Part shown: one piece after another, positions 8,958 through 14,929 of the stretch
Position numbering within the stretch: the stretch's first letter is position 1
Layout of the letters: every line of letters begins with the position of its first letter
Assembly (NCBI GenBank): GCA_930987725.1
Contig: CAKNKY010000011.1
Location: 1-56,345, forward strand
Length of the DNA: 56,345 bases
Source of the DNA: an uncultured Anaeromassilibacillus sp.
GTDB lineage: Bacteria > Bacillota > Clostridia > Oscillospirales > Acutalibacteraceae
Reading direction: 5' to 3'
The notes under the pieces: model-generated
Database searches by the model: none
The model's input: the letters and a program-made list of their open reading frames with translations, nothing else
Told to the model about the DNA's origin: nothing
Position numbers and translations under genes: made by a program

Positions 8958-9398
8958 CTACTTGCAAATATATCTCAGTTCTTTCATTCCATTTTCAACA
9001 AGTCCTGTTAATTGAAAACCTATAGATTCATACAGACGCTCTGCAACTTCGTTTCCAAGAGCTACCCCTGTGTACATTTCCTGAATATGATGTTCTTCCT
9101 TCATTCGTTCAATGCCTAAAAGCAGGGCTGCTTTTCCATAGCCTTTGTTTTGGTGGCCTTCATCTATGAGAAATTTCCAAAGTGTATATTGATTTCTCAA
9201 TTCGTAAAACCCAAACATAATAAAACCTACAAGCGTGTCATCGGCATATATTGCAAAAGGATAGGCATTTTCTTGGTAAACATATGCTTGCGCTAAAGAA
9301 TAAACTGTCGTTGAAACAAAGTTCTCTTGATTCTTCTTAACCTTAAGCTTTAACACATCTTCAAAATTGTCTTTTGTTATTTGTTTCAGTTTTATCAT
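8958..9398 (-). CDS. GNAT-family N-acetyltransferase, BltD/spermidine-acetyltransferase-like
   Basis: Single-domain acetyl-CoA-dependent N-acetyltransferase of 146 residues. The central beta strand FAIYADDTLVGFIMFGFYE, then LWKFLIDEGHQNKGYGKAAL with the Q/NKGYGKAA pyrophosphate-binding loop, and the late NEVAERLYESIGF motif are all present. The pattern resembles diamine or aminoglycoside-type small GNATs such as BltD; the acceptor is not determined. ATG 9398 is chosen because GAGG lies 8 bp upstream, whereas ATG 9404 would be too close. The gene is clearly more AT-rich than the chromosome around it, which points to acquisition. Confidence 0.8.
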   Translation of the reverse strand: MIKLKQITKDNFEDVLKLKVKKNQENFVSTTVYSLAQAYVYQENAYPFAIYADDTLVGFIMFGFYELRNQYTLWKFLIDEGHQNKGYGKAALLLGIERMKEEHHIQEMYTGVALGNEVAERLYESIGFQLTGLVENGMKELRYICK

Positions 9399-9486
9399 TA
9401 ACATTTCCTCGCGATTCCTTTATATTCGTATATTCGCGCGCCTGCGGCGCGCCACCACACTTCTTACTTCTTCACTTTTCCTTTCC

Positions 9487-9518
9487 AAAGCCCCAAGAAC
9501 TATCGTCCTTGGGGCTTT
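9487..9518. terminator. Bidirectional terminator-like hairpin before repeat copy A
   Basis: AAAGCCCCAAG and CTTGGGGCTTT pair perfectly over 11 bp with a 10-nt loop. The right arm runs directly into repeat copy A; the partial arm GGCTTT is also kept before copy B. Confidence 0.6.
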
Positions 9519-9630
9519 GGTGGAGGAGGGTGGATTCGCGAGCCGCGCACTGAAAAACAGTCCGCCGGACTGTTTTTCCCCGCCTGCGGGCGGGACGTGC
9601 TGTTCTCATCTCACCCTCCTGGGCCACAAA
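9513..9630 (-). repeat. 118-bp tRNA-like repeat, copy A
   Basis: About 97% identical to copy B at 10851-10968 (three substitutions seen). Read on the minus strand it begins AGGAGGGTG (from 9620) and ends CACCCTCCT-CCACCA (to 9518), so its ends pair over 9 bp and leave a CCA tail. Inside are a 6-bp hairpin CCCGCC/GGCGGG, an 11-bp hairpin AAAAACAGTCC/GGACTGTTTTT, a CGCG/CGCG hairpin, and GCAC/GTGC closing the middle arms. Its last 21 nt on that strand are identical to the 3' end of tRNA-Tyr at 11009-11029. Confidence 0.8.
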
Positions 9631-9868
9631 ATCATTGACACCCAGTAACCATATGATTTTCGGGGGCGTTTCAAAAATTATTTGAGAATTTGATATCTTT
9701 TTCGAACCACGGAAGCGTTTGCTTGATATCAATTTTTTAACATTAACATGATAAAGGAGCGTTTTAACCTTATGAGATAATTGCAAATACAAAAAGTCAA
9801 TTATTATTTGTGATGCAATATTCATTGCCTTAAGTATAAATGTTCTGATAAAATGGTTAGAAAAAATA
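9631..9868. other. AT-rich stretch without a recognisable gene
   Basis: Strongly AT-rich, with stop codons in all useful frames. A 10-codon frame (ATG 9748 to TAA 9780) has no SD at the right distance. It may be decayed mobile DNA left of the methyltransferase promoter. Confidence 0.5.
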
Positions 9869-9897
9869 TTGACACACATTTATTTTTGCGATATAAT
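9869..9897 (+). promoter_or_regulatory. Consensus sigma-A promoter of the methyltransferase leader
   Basis: TTGACA (9869-9874), 17-bp spacer, TATAAT (9892-9897): a perfect match to the vegetative consensus in both boxes. Transcription should start near 9904, about 20 bp before the leader-peptide ATG. Confidence 0.9.
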
Positions 9898-9924
9898 AGT
9901 AAAAATATTTTTGGAGGAATACTC

Positions 9925-9957
9925 ATGGTTTTTATCATTATTCGACGCAGACGATGA
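9925..9957 (+). CDS. Leader peptide MVFIIIRRRR
   Basis: Ten-codon ORF ending in TGA, with a strong SD (TTGGAGGA, 9911-9918) at proper distance. Codons are ATG GTT TTT ATC ATT ATT CGA CGC AGA CGA. The run of four arginine codons ends 13 bp before the first arm of the attenuator hairpin, so a ribosome paused there would shield that arm. Arg-X-Arg sequences are known macrolide-arrest motifs in leaders of resistance genes, and runs of one amino acid are known in starvation attenuators; which applies here is not decided by the sequence. Confidence 0.75.
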   Translation: MVFIIIRRRR

Positions 9958-9970
9958 CGCTTGTATCTGT

Positions 9971-10066
9971 TTCAGGTGCAGGCTTATTTCGCTGTGTGCC
10001 TGAACGAATGATGAAAAGAGGACCTCTTTTTATTGTACTGTTGACGGCACGCAGCTGTTAACAGTA
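9971..10066 (+). promoter_or_regulatory. Transcription attenuator with mutually exclusive antiterminator
   Basis: Four segments are visible. Segment 1 (9971-9980) pairs with segment 2 (9995-10004) over 10 bp including two G-U pairs. Segments 3 and 4 (10036-10048 with 10054-10066) form a 13-bp stem with loop ACGCA, followed by TTTTTATTTT: a strong intrinsic terminator. Alternatively 9991-10000 (GCTGTGTGCC) pairs with 10046-10055 (GGCACGCAGC) over 10 bp with one G-U, which would break both other stems. A small AAAAGAG/CTCTTTT hairpin sits at 10014-10030. This is the standard layout of a leader-peptide attenuator. Confidence 0.85.
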
Positions 10067-10089
10067 TTTTTATTTTGGAGGTTATTATA

Positions 10090-10836
10090 ATGAAAATAAA
10101 TCATTCATCACTTAATCAGGCAATATATGAAATGATTAATTTACCGGAAAATGCTTCAGTTGTTGATTTGGGATGCAGAAATGCAGGCTATCTAAATGGT
10201 ATTATCGAGAAATTTCCCGGCAAAGTGGTAAAGGCTGTCGGGGTGGATATTACCGACAGAAATTTTAATGTCATTCCATACAGTCAACCCGTTGAACTTC
10301 AAATCATGAACTGTGCGGAAAAGTTTGATTTAGGGGATCATTCTTTTGACTTGGTGCTAGCCAAAGATTTACTGGAATGTATTACCGATAAGATGACTTT
10401 TGTCAAAGAGATAAATAGAATTTTAAAGCCAGGAGGTATGGTAATCTGTGTAAATACAGATTTTGACAGTACAATTTATAATGGTGAAAACAAAGACTTG
10501 ATTACAAAGGTAATACACGCCTACGCCATAACGAAACAAGGCTGGATGGATGATCTTGACAGCTGGATGGGTAGGAGAACATATAGTGTGTTTCAAAAAT
10601 CGGGGTTCTTTGAAAGTAGTATATTTGTTCATAGTGTGGTTGAGACAGAATACAAAGAAGGTAAATTCGGATATGAATTTAGCAAAAATATTGGCTGGCT
10701 TGTTGAAGAAAATACAGGCGCAATTACAAAAAAAGAATATGACGAATTTATCAATGATCTAATAAAAGCTGATAAGACAGGAAATTATTTATATTCAAAA
10801 CCTTATTACATTTATAAAGGCATAAAGATTAAATAA
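10090..10836 (+). CDS. Class I SAM-dependent methyltransferase, substrate unknown
   Basis: Methyltransferase of 248 residues with the SAM-binding motif I VVDLGCRNAGYL at about 24-35, an acidic strand end (VKAVGVDITD), motif IV-like SFDLVLAKDLLE, and the post-motif LKPGGMVICVN, as in Methyltransf_11 proteins. The C-terminal 100 residues, likely to hold the substrate site, are not familiar to me. It starts at ATG 10090 after TTGGAGG and ends 14 bp before repeat copy B. It is AT-rich and controlled by the attenuator upstream. An rRNA, drug or other small-molecule substrate is possible; it does not look like an Erm enzyme. Confidence 0.82.
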   Translation: MKINHSSLNQAIYEMINLPENASVVDLGCRNAGYLNGIIEKFPGKVVKAVGVDITDRNFNVIPYSQPVELQIMNCAEKFDLGDHSFDLVLAKDLLECITDKMTFVKEINRILKPGGMVICVNTDFDSTIYNGENKDLITKVIHAYAITKQGWMDDLDSWMGRRTYSVFQKSGFFESSIFVHSVVETEYKEGKFGYEFSKNIGWLVEENTGAITKKEYDEFINDLIKADKTGNYLYSKPYYIYKGIKIK

Positions 10837-10850
10837 TATTCGAACTATTT

Positions 10851-10968
10851 GGCTTTGGTGGAGGAGGGTGGATCCGCGAGCCGCGCACTGAAAAACAGTC
10901 CACCGGACTGTTTTTCCCCGCCTGCGGGCGGGACGTGCTGTTCTCATCTCACCCTCCTGTGCCGCAAA
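10851..10968 (-). repeat. 118-bp tRNA-like repeat, copy B
   Basis: Direct repeat of copy A, 1,338 bp away. Differences fall in the hairpin loop (GTCCACC for GTCCGCC), in GATCCG for GATTCG, and near the outer end; all paired arms are kept. Together the copies flank the attenuator and methyltransferase. Its outer edge lies 40 bp from the true tRNA-Tyr 3' end. Confidence 0.8.
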
Positions 10969-10969
10969 C

Positions 10970-11005
10970 AGAAAACCCACTGTCGGGAGACGACAGTGGG
11001 TTTTT
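10970..11005 (-). terminator. Terminator of the tRNA-Thr/tRNA-Tyr transcript
   Basis: On the minus strand AACCCACTGTCG and CGACAGTGGGTT pair over 12 bp with a 5-nt loop, followed by TTTTCTG. It starts just past the CCA end of tRNA-Tyr. Confidence 0.8.
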
Positions 11006-11008
11006 GTT

Positions 11009-11093
11009 TGGTGGAGGAGGGTGGATTCGAACCACCGAAGCAAGAAGCAGCAGATTTACAGTCTGTCCCCTTTGGCCACTCGGGAACTCCTCC
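11009..11093 (-). tRNA. tRNA-Tyr (anticodon GTA)
   Basis: Read on the minus strand, acceptor GGAGGAG pairs with CTCCTCC, the anticodon loop is CTGTAAA with anticodon GTA, there is a long variable arm (class II, as in bacterial tRNA-Tyr), the T-arm is GGTGGTTCGAATCCACC, and CCA is encoded. The 3' end of this gene is the sequence copied in repeats A and B, so it is the probable integration target of the island. Confidence 0.95.
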
Positions 11094-11126
11094 GTATTTA
11101 GCTGTAGCACTCTGTCCACAGCCCTT

Positions 11127-11202
11127 TGGAGCTGGTGAACGGACTTGAACCCCTGACCTGCTGATTACAAATCAGCTGCTCTACCAACTGAGCTACACCA
11201 GC
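11127..11202 (-). tRNA. tRNA-Thr (anticodon TGT)
   Basis: Acceptor GCTGGTG pairs with CACCAGC, the D-arm is AGCTCAGTTGGTAGAGC, the anticodon arm is CTGATTTGTAATCAG with anticodon TGT, the T-arm carries GGTTCAAGTCC, and CCA is encoded. It lies 33 bp upstream of tRNA-Tyr in the same transcript. Confidence 0.95.
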
Positions 11203-11235
11203 ATGGAAATGAGATTGTTTTTTGAGTGCTTGATT

Positions 11236-11264
11236 ACTATATCATTTTTTGCCGATGTTGTCAA
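11236..11264 (-). promoter_or_regulatory. Promoter of the tRNA-Thr/tRNA-Tyr unit
   Basis: Minus-strand TTGACA (11264-11259), 17-bp spacer, TATAGT (11241-11236), about 34 bp upstream of the first tRNA base. Confidence 0.85.
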
Positions 11265-11334
11265 GCGAATTTTTTTCATTTGCGCAAAAATCTGCGCGCG
11301 ATTGGCAAAATCAACGGGTTTCGGGCGCAGATGC

Positions 11335-11363
11335 TTGCAAAAACAGGGCGAAACGTTTATGAT
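11335..11363 (+). promoter_or_regulatory. Promoter of coaW
   Basis: TTGCAA (11335-11340), 17-bp spacer, TATGAT (11358-11363), 40 bp upstream of the coaW start. Confidence 0.6.
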
Positions 11364-11402
11364 GATATACAAAAAGAGAGGGAACAAGGAGGGGGACTCT
11401 CC

Positions 11403-12263
11403 ATGTGCTTTGTGATCGGCATCGACGTGGGCGGCAGCACCACCAAGATCGTCGGCGTGGGGGAGGAAGGCGTGCGCAAGCCGCTCTTCGTCCGCGCGGC
11501 GGACCCGGTGGCCTCGCTGTTCGGCGCGCTCGGCAAATATACGTATGACAACGGGATTCCGCTCAATTCCATCGAAAAGATTGTGCTCACCGGCGTGGGC
11601 AGCGCCTATATCAACCAGCCGCTGTACGGCATCCCGACCGCGAAGGCGGATGAATTCCTGGCGGACGGCCTGGGCGCGACGTATCACACGGATCTCAAGG
11701 AGACAATCGTGGTGAGCATGGGCACCGGCACCTCTCTCGTGCAGGTGGCCGGCGGGGAGATCACGCACATCGGCGGCATCGGCATCGGCGGCGGCACGAT
11801 CACCGGCCTGGCCAGCCTGCTGCTCAACACGTCCGACATCGGCGAGATCATCGAGCTGGCCAAGCACGGCCGCCTCGAGAACATCGATCTGCAGATCCGC
11901 GACATCACCACCGCGCCGCTGCAGGGCCTGCCGCTGGACGCGACGGCCTCGAACTTTGGCAAGGTGCGCGGGGCCGTCTCCCCGGAGGACGCCGCCCTCG
12001 GCATCCTCAACATGGTGCTGCAGTGCATTGGCAAGAGCGCGATTCTCTCCGCGCTGAACACCCCGATCCGCGATTTCGTGCTCATCGGCAACCTGACGAA
12101 GCTGCCGCAGTGCCGCGCCGTCTTCCCGGTGCTGGAAAAGATGTTCGGCGTGCGGTTCCTGATCCCCGAAAACGCCGAGTACCGCACCGCTGTGGGCGCG
12201 GCGCTCGCCTTCATTCTGGGCCATCCCGTGCGGGACGTGCCGCAGGGAAAGGAGCAGCTGTGA
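11403..12263 (+). CDS. coaW: Type II pantothenate kinase (CoaW)
   Basis: Phosphorylates pantothenate with ATP, the first step of coenzyme A synthesis. The 286-residue protein has the acetate/sugar-kinase/Hsp70-fold phosphate loop GIDVGGSTTK at about 6-15, the VSMGTGTSLV phosphate-2 loop and GIGIGGGTITGLA, all typical of the eukaryote-like type II family found in staphylococci and some Clostridia. ATG 11403 is chosen because AAGGAGGGGG lies just upstream and the P-loop then falls at the N-terminus; the frame could extend to 11226 but without support. The stop overlaps the next start. Confidence 0.88.
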   Translation: MCFVIGIDVGGSTTKIVGVGEEGVRKPLFVRAADPVASLFGALGKYTYDNGIPLNSIEKIVLTGVGSAYINQPLYGIPTAKADEFLADGLGATYHTDLKETIVVSMGTGTSLVQVAGGEITHIGGIGIGGGTITGLASLLLNTSDIGEIIELAKHGRLENIDLQIRDITTAPLQGLPLDATASNFGKVRGAVSPEDAALGILNMVLQCIGKSAILSALNTPIRDFVLIGNLTKLPQCRAVFPVLEKMFGVRFLIPENAEYRTAVGAALAFILGHPVRDVPQGKEQL

Positions 12264-12676
12264 TGGCGCAGGAGTTTCTGATGATGACGCAGGCTTTTCG
12301 GTCGGAGCTGCTCGCCTGGGCGGCGGAGCCGGAAAACGGCGTGCAAGTCCTGCTCGTGGTGGGCTCCTGCGCGCGCGGGACGGCGCGCCCCGATTCCGAC
12401 GTTGACCTTGTGATCCTCACGACGCGCAAGGATGAGCTGCTGCGCTCGGAAACCTTCCCCGCGCGCTTTGGCCGGGTGCTCCGCCAGCAGCGGGAGGAAT
12501 ACGGCGCCTGCACCTCCGTGCGCGCGTGGTATGACGGCGGGCCGGAGGTGGAGTTCGGCCTGGTGGCGCCCTCGTGGATCGATCGGCCGCTCGACGCGGG
12601 CACGCACCGCGTCCTGCTGGACGGCTACCGCGTCCTCTACGACCCGCAGGGGCTGTTCCGCGATCTCGCGCTGTGA
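12263..12676 (+). CDS. Small MNT-type nucleotidyltransferase domain protein
   Basis: Protein of 137 residues with the minimal nucleotidyltransferase signature: G34-S35 in VVGSCARGTARPDSDVDLVI and the metal-binding pair D46/D48. A third acidic residue is likely in GGPEVEFGLVAPSW. Members include aminoglycoside adenylyltransferase-like and MNT-type AMPylating antitoxins. There is no HEPN partner next to it, so a MntA/HepT toxin-antitoxin role is not supported. Its ATG shares one base with the coaW stop (TGATG), so the two are probably translationally coupled. Confidence 0.78.
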   Translation: MAQEFLMMTQAFRSELLAWAAEPENGVQVLLVVGSCARGTARPDSDVDLVILTTRKDELLRSETFPARFGRVLRQQREEYGACTSVRAWYDGGPEVEFGLVAPSWIDRPLDAGTHRVLLDGYRVLYDPQGLFRDLAL

Positions 12677-12766
12677 CCCTCCGGCGGGCAAAAGGACCGG
12701 GAAAAGAGGCTGCTGCAAAAGGAAAAACAATCGCAATCCCCGCAAGAAATCAGAAGGGATAAGAGA

Positions 12767-12816
12767 AATCGGCCCCCGAAAGAAGCTGCTTTGCTTTCTT
12801 TTGGGAGCCGATTTTT
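12767..12816. terminator. Bidirectional terminator between convergent genes
   Basis: AATCGGC-CCCGAAAGAAGC and its near-complement GCTTTCTTTTGGGAGCCGATT form a long stem ending in TTTTTG. It separates the coaW unit from the AI-2E-family gene that reads toward it. Confidence 0.75.
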
Positions 12817-12870
12817 GTGCATATAGTCTGGGAAGCGCGCTGTTTTGCAGCGGCCCTTTCCTTTTGCGTG

Positions 12871-14217
12871 TCAGCGGGCGCCGTCGTGCGGGCCGTCCTC
12901 CGGCGCGGTTTCCGCTTCGGGCGTCGTGTCCGCGGTTTCCGGCGCATTTTCGGCCTTCGGCCGGTCCGCCCATTCCGGCGGCTGGTCCGCGGCGATGTCC
13001 ACCACGGGGGCTTTGCCGTGCTCCACAAAAGTGTTCTCCGCCAGCTTGGCCGGGGGATGCAGCTTTTCCTCCGGGATCCGGCGGCGGTGCAGGCGCTGCA
13101 GCACGTTCTCGCGCAGCAGCGTGTAGGCCACCGAGCACAGCGGGATGAAGATCAGCATGCCCGCCAGGCCCATGACGCTGCCGCCGATCGTGACGGCCAC
13201 AAGCACCCAGATGGAGGGCAGCCCCACGGAGCGGCCCACGACATGCGGATAGATGAGGTTGCCCTCCACCTGCTGCAGCACGAGGAAGAGCACCACAAAC
13301 CACAGCGCCAGGATTGGGTCCACAAGGAGGATGAGGAACGCCCCCACGATGCAGCCGATGAACGCGCCGAAGATGGGGATGAGCGCTGTGACGGCGATGA
13401 GCGCGCTGATGGCCAGCGCATAGGGAAAACGCAGCACGCTCATGCACAGGAAGAACATGCAGCCCAGGATGACGGCCTCCAGGCACTGGCCGGTGAGGAA
13501 GCCGGAAAACGTGCGGAACGAGAGCGTGCCGATGTCGGAAATGCGGTCCGCCGCGTGCTCCGGCAGGTAGGCGTACAACAGCTGGCGGAACTGGCGGCCG
13601 ATGCGCTCCTTCTGCATGAGCAGGTAGATCGTGAACACGAGCGCCACCACGCCGCTCACCACGCCGCCGATGATTGAGGACGCGATGTCGATGGTGGAGT
13701 TCACGAGCCCGCCCACCCTGTTCTGGATGAAATCGCTGAGGCCGGACATAATCTGCTCGCCGGTGATGGTGATGCGGCTTACCTTTTCCACGATATCAGG
13801 GTACTGCTCCGCCATGCTCTCCGCCCAGACCTGCAGATCCTGGCCGGATTTCTGGATCTGATCCACCAGGCTGTGCAGCGTGCGGCCGATCTCCGGCAGG
13901 ATGAGGAAGAACACGATGGTGAGCAGGCCGAAGAGCAGAAGCAGCGTGAGCAGCAGGCTGATGGGCCGCTTGGCGCGCCGCAGCCGCCCCGGCCGTTTCC
14001 CGGGCGCGAGCGGCGGGAACAGCCGGCCCTCGATCTGGCGCATGGGCACGTTGATGACAAACGCCAGCGCGCTGCCCGCCAGGAATGGCGTGAGGAAGCC
14101 GAGGATCATGGCGAAAAAGCCGCGCACAAGGTCCAGGTGCTGCAGCGCCGCGTTCAGGGTGATGCCCCCCGCGATGAGCAGGGCCAGCTTTTTCAGATTG
14201 GATTTTGTCAGGTTCAC
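12871..14217 (-). CDS. AI-2E/PerM-family membrane protein
   Basis: Polytopic membrane protein of 448 residues in the AI-2E exporter-like (PerM) superfamily. Two early helices (about 10-55), a pair at about 85-105, a coiled periplasmic region (LPEIGRTLHSLVDQIQKSG), then the family core with PIFGAFIGCIVGAFL and LQQVEGNLIYPHVVGRSVGL, the latter the diagnostic motif. The last 80 residues are a soluble Pro/Glu/Ala-rich tail. I start at GTG 14217 with GGGGGGAG upstream; the frame to 14424 crosses the promoter. Members export small molecules or act as Na+/H+ antiporters; the solute here is unknown. Confidence 0.85.
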   Translation of the reverse strand: MNLTKSNLKKLALLIAGGITLNAALQHLDLVRGFFAMILGFLTPFLAGSALAFVINVPMRQIEGRLFPPLAPGKRPGRLRRAKRPISLLLTLLLLFGLLTIVFFLILPEIGRTLHSLVDQIQKSGQDLQVWAESMAEQYPDIVEKVSRITITGEQIMSGLSDFIQNRVGGLVNSTIDIASSIIGGVVSGVVALVFTIYLLMQKERIGRQFRQLLYAYLPEHAADRISDIGTLSFRTFSGFLTGQCLEAVILGCMFFLCMSVLRFPYALAISALIAVTALIPIFGAFIGCIVGAFLILLVDPILALWFVVLFLVLQQVEGNLIYPHVVGRSVGLPSIWVLVAVTIGGSVMGLAGMLIFIPLCSVAYTLLRENVLQRLHRRRIPEEKLHPPAKLAENTFVEHGKAPVVDIAADQPPEWADRPKAENAPETADTTPEAETAPEDGPHDGAR

Positions 14218-14395
14218 AGGGATTCTCCCCCCAAAAGAGAAACTGGTGCGCCCGCCCGGGCGGCAGGGCCTTCCCGGCGGGCGGAACTCTTTTCCGTTTA
14301 TCCCATGCCTGCGGCGGGCAGCTCGCCTTCTGCCGGGGCCGCCCGGCCGGGTGCCTGATGAGACGGTCAAGCCCGCACTGCGGCATTCTGCGCTT

Positions 14396-14404
14396 ATTAT
14401 AGCA
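14396..14404 (-). promoter_or_regulatory. Extended -10 promoter for the AI-2E-family gene
   Basis: Minus-strand TGCTATAAT, that is, an extended -10 box with a perfect TATAAT. No good -35 is seen 17 bp upstream. The 14218-14395 leader holds no other feature I can name. Confidence 0.5.
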
Positions 14405-14529
14405 TACGCTTTTTGCGGAATCATCCGGTTTCCTGTAAATTTTTTGCGGCGCGGCGCGACTCCGGGAGGGACGGAACGCTACAGGTGGTAGCGTTCCCGA
14501 AAAATTCACGGAAATTCCGCAAGTTCCTC

Positions 14530-14558
14530 TTGACAAACAGGGGGGCCGATGCTAGTAT
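14530..14558 (+). promoter_or_regulatory. Promoter of the thrS T-box leader
   Basis: TTGACA (14530-14535), 17-bp spacer, TAGTAT (14553-14558). Confidence 0.8.
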
Positions 14559-14564
14559 GTTAGT

Positions 14565-14840
14565 AACAGCAAAATATTTCAAAACGTCGAGAAGGAAGTT
14601 TCCGACTCAACAACCCCGTACCAGAGAATCCAGCGCCATGGGCTGAAAGCGCGGATTACGGATGAATCTGAAATACCGCCTTTGAGTGCGTGCCGAAATA
14701 AGGTGCGTCGTCTTGTCCCACGTTACGGGCAGCTATGAGAGAGTTTTGTTATACATGGTTTTCCCTGTTTAGCAATTCGGAAAATAGGGTGGAACCGCAA
14801 GCCAAGCCTTGCCCCTTAGCAGGAGGGGCAAGGCTTTTTG
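14565..14840 (+). promoter_or_regulatory. T-box riboswitch controlling thrS
   Basis: Tandem elements of a T-box are visible: a long stem I region from about 14590 with a likely specifier ACC (in GAAATACCGCC, about 14670), the T-box sequence AGGGTGGAACCGC at 14786-14798, and an intrinsic terminator AAGCCTTGCCCC/GGGGCAAGGCTT followed by TTTTT (14804-14840). Uncharged tRNA-Thr should stabilise the antiterminator and raise thrS transcription. ACC would be read by a GGT-anticodon tRNA, not the TGT isoacceptor in this window. The exact specifier is inferred from spacing. Confidence 0.88.
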
Positions 14841-14929
14841 TTTTTTCCCGGAAATGTTTCCGGTCAGCTTTGTTGATGCCTTCCAGCCGCACGGTTGAAA
14901 CAGCAAACACCTAACGAAAGGGGAATCAC

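Noticed and set aside
9748-9780. Ten-codon ORF MIKERFNLMR as a second leader peptide
   Set aside because: It lies upstream of the promoter and has no SD.
9472-9879. Minus-strand frame of 135 codons over repeat A and the AT-rich stretch
   Set aside because: It merges two unlike compositions and covers a structured repeat; the same peptide end in copy B comes from DNA repetition.
10090-10836. Erm-type 23S rRNA methyltransferase
   Set aside because: The order and text of motifs fit Methyltransf_11 and not the Erm/KsgA family; only the attenuator recalls erm control.
9513-10968. Integron attC sites
   Set aside because: No GTTRRRY-type core boxes and no integron integrase; the methyltransferase has its own promoter, unlike typical cassettes.
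10795-11043. Minus-strand frame of 82 codons over repeat B and the end of tRNA-Tyr
   Set aside because: It runs through a terminator and a tRNA gene.
12263-12676. MntA antitoxin of a HEPN/MNT pair
   Set aside because: No HEPN gene lies on either side; coaW is upstream and a convergent membrane-protein gene downstream.
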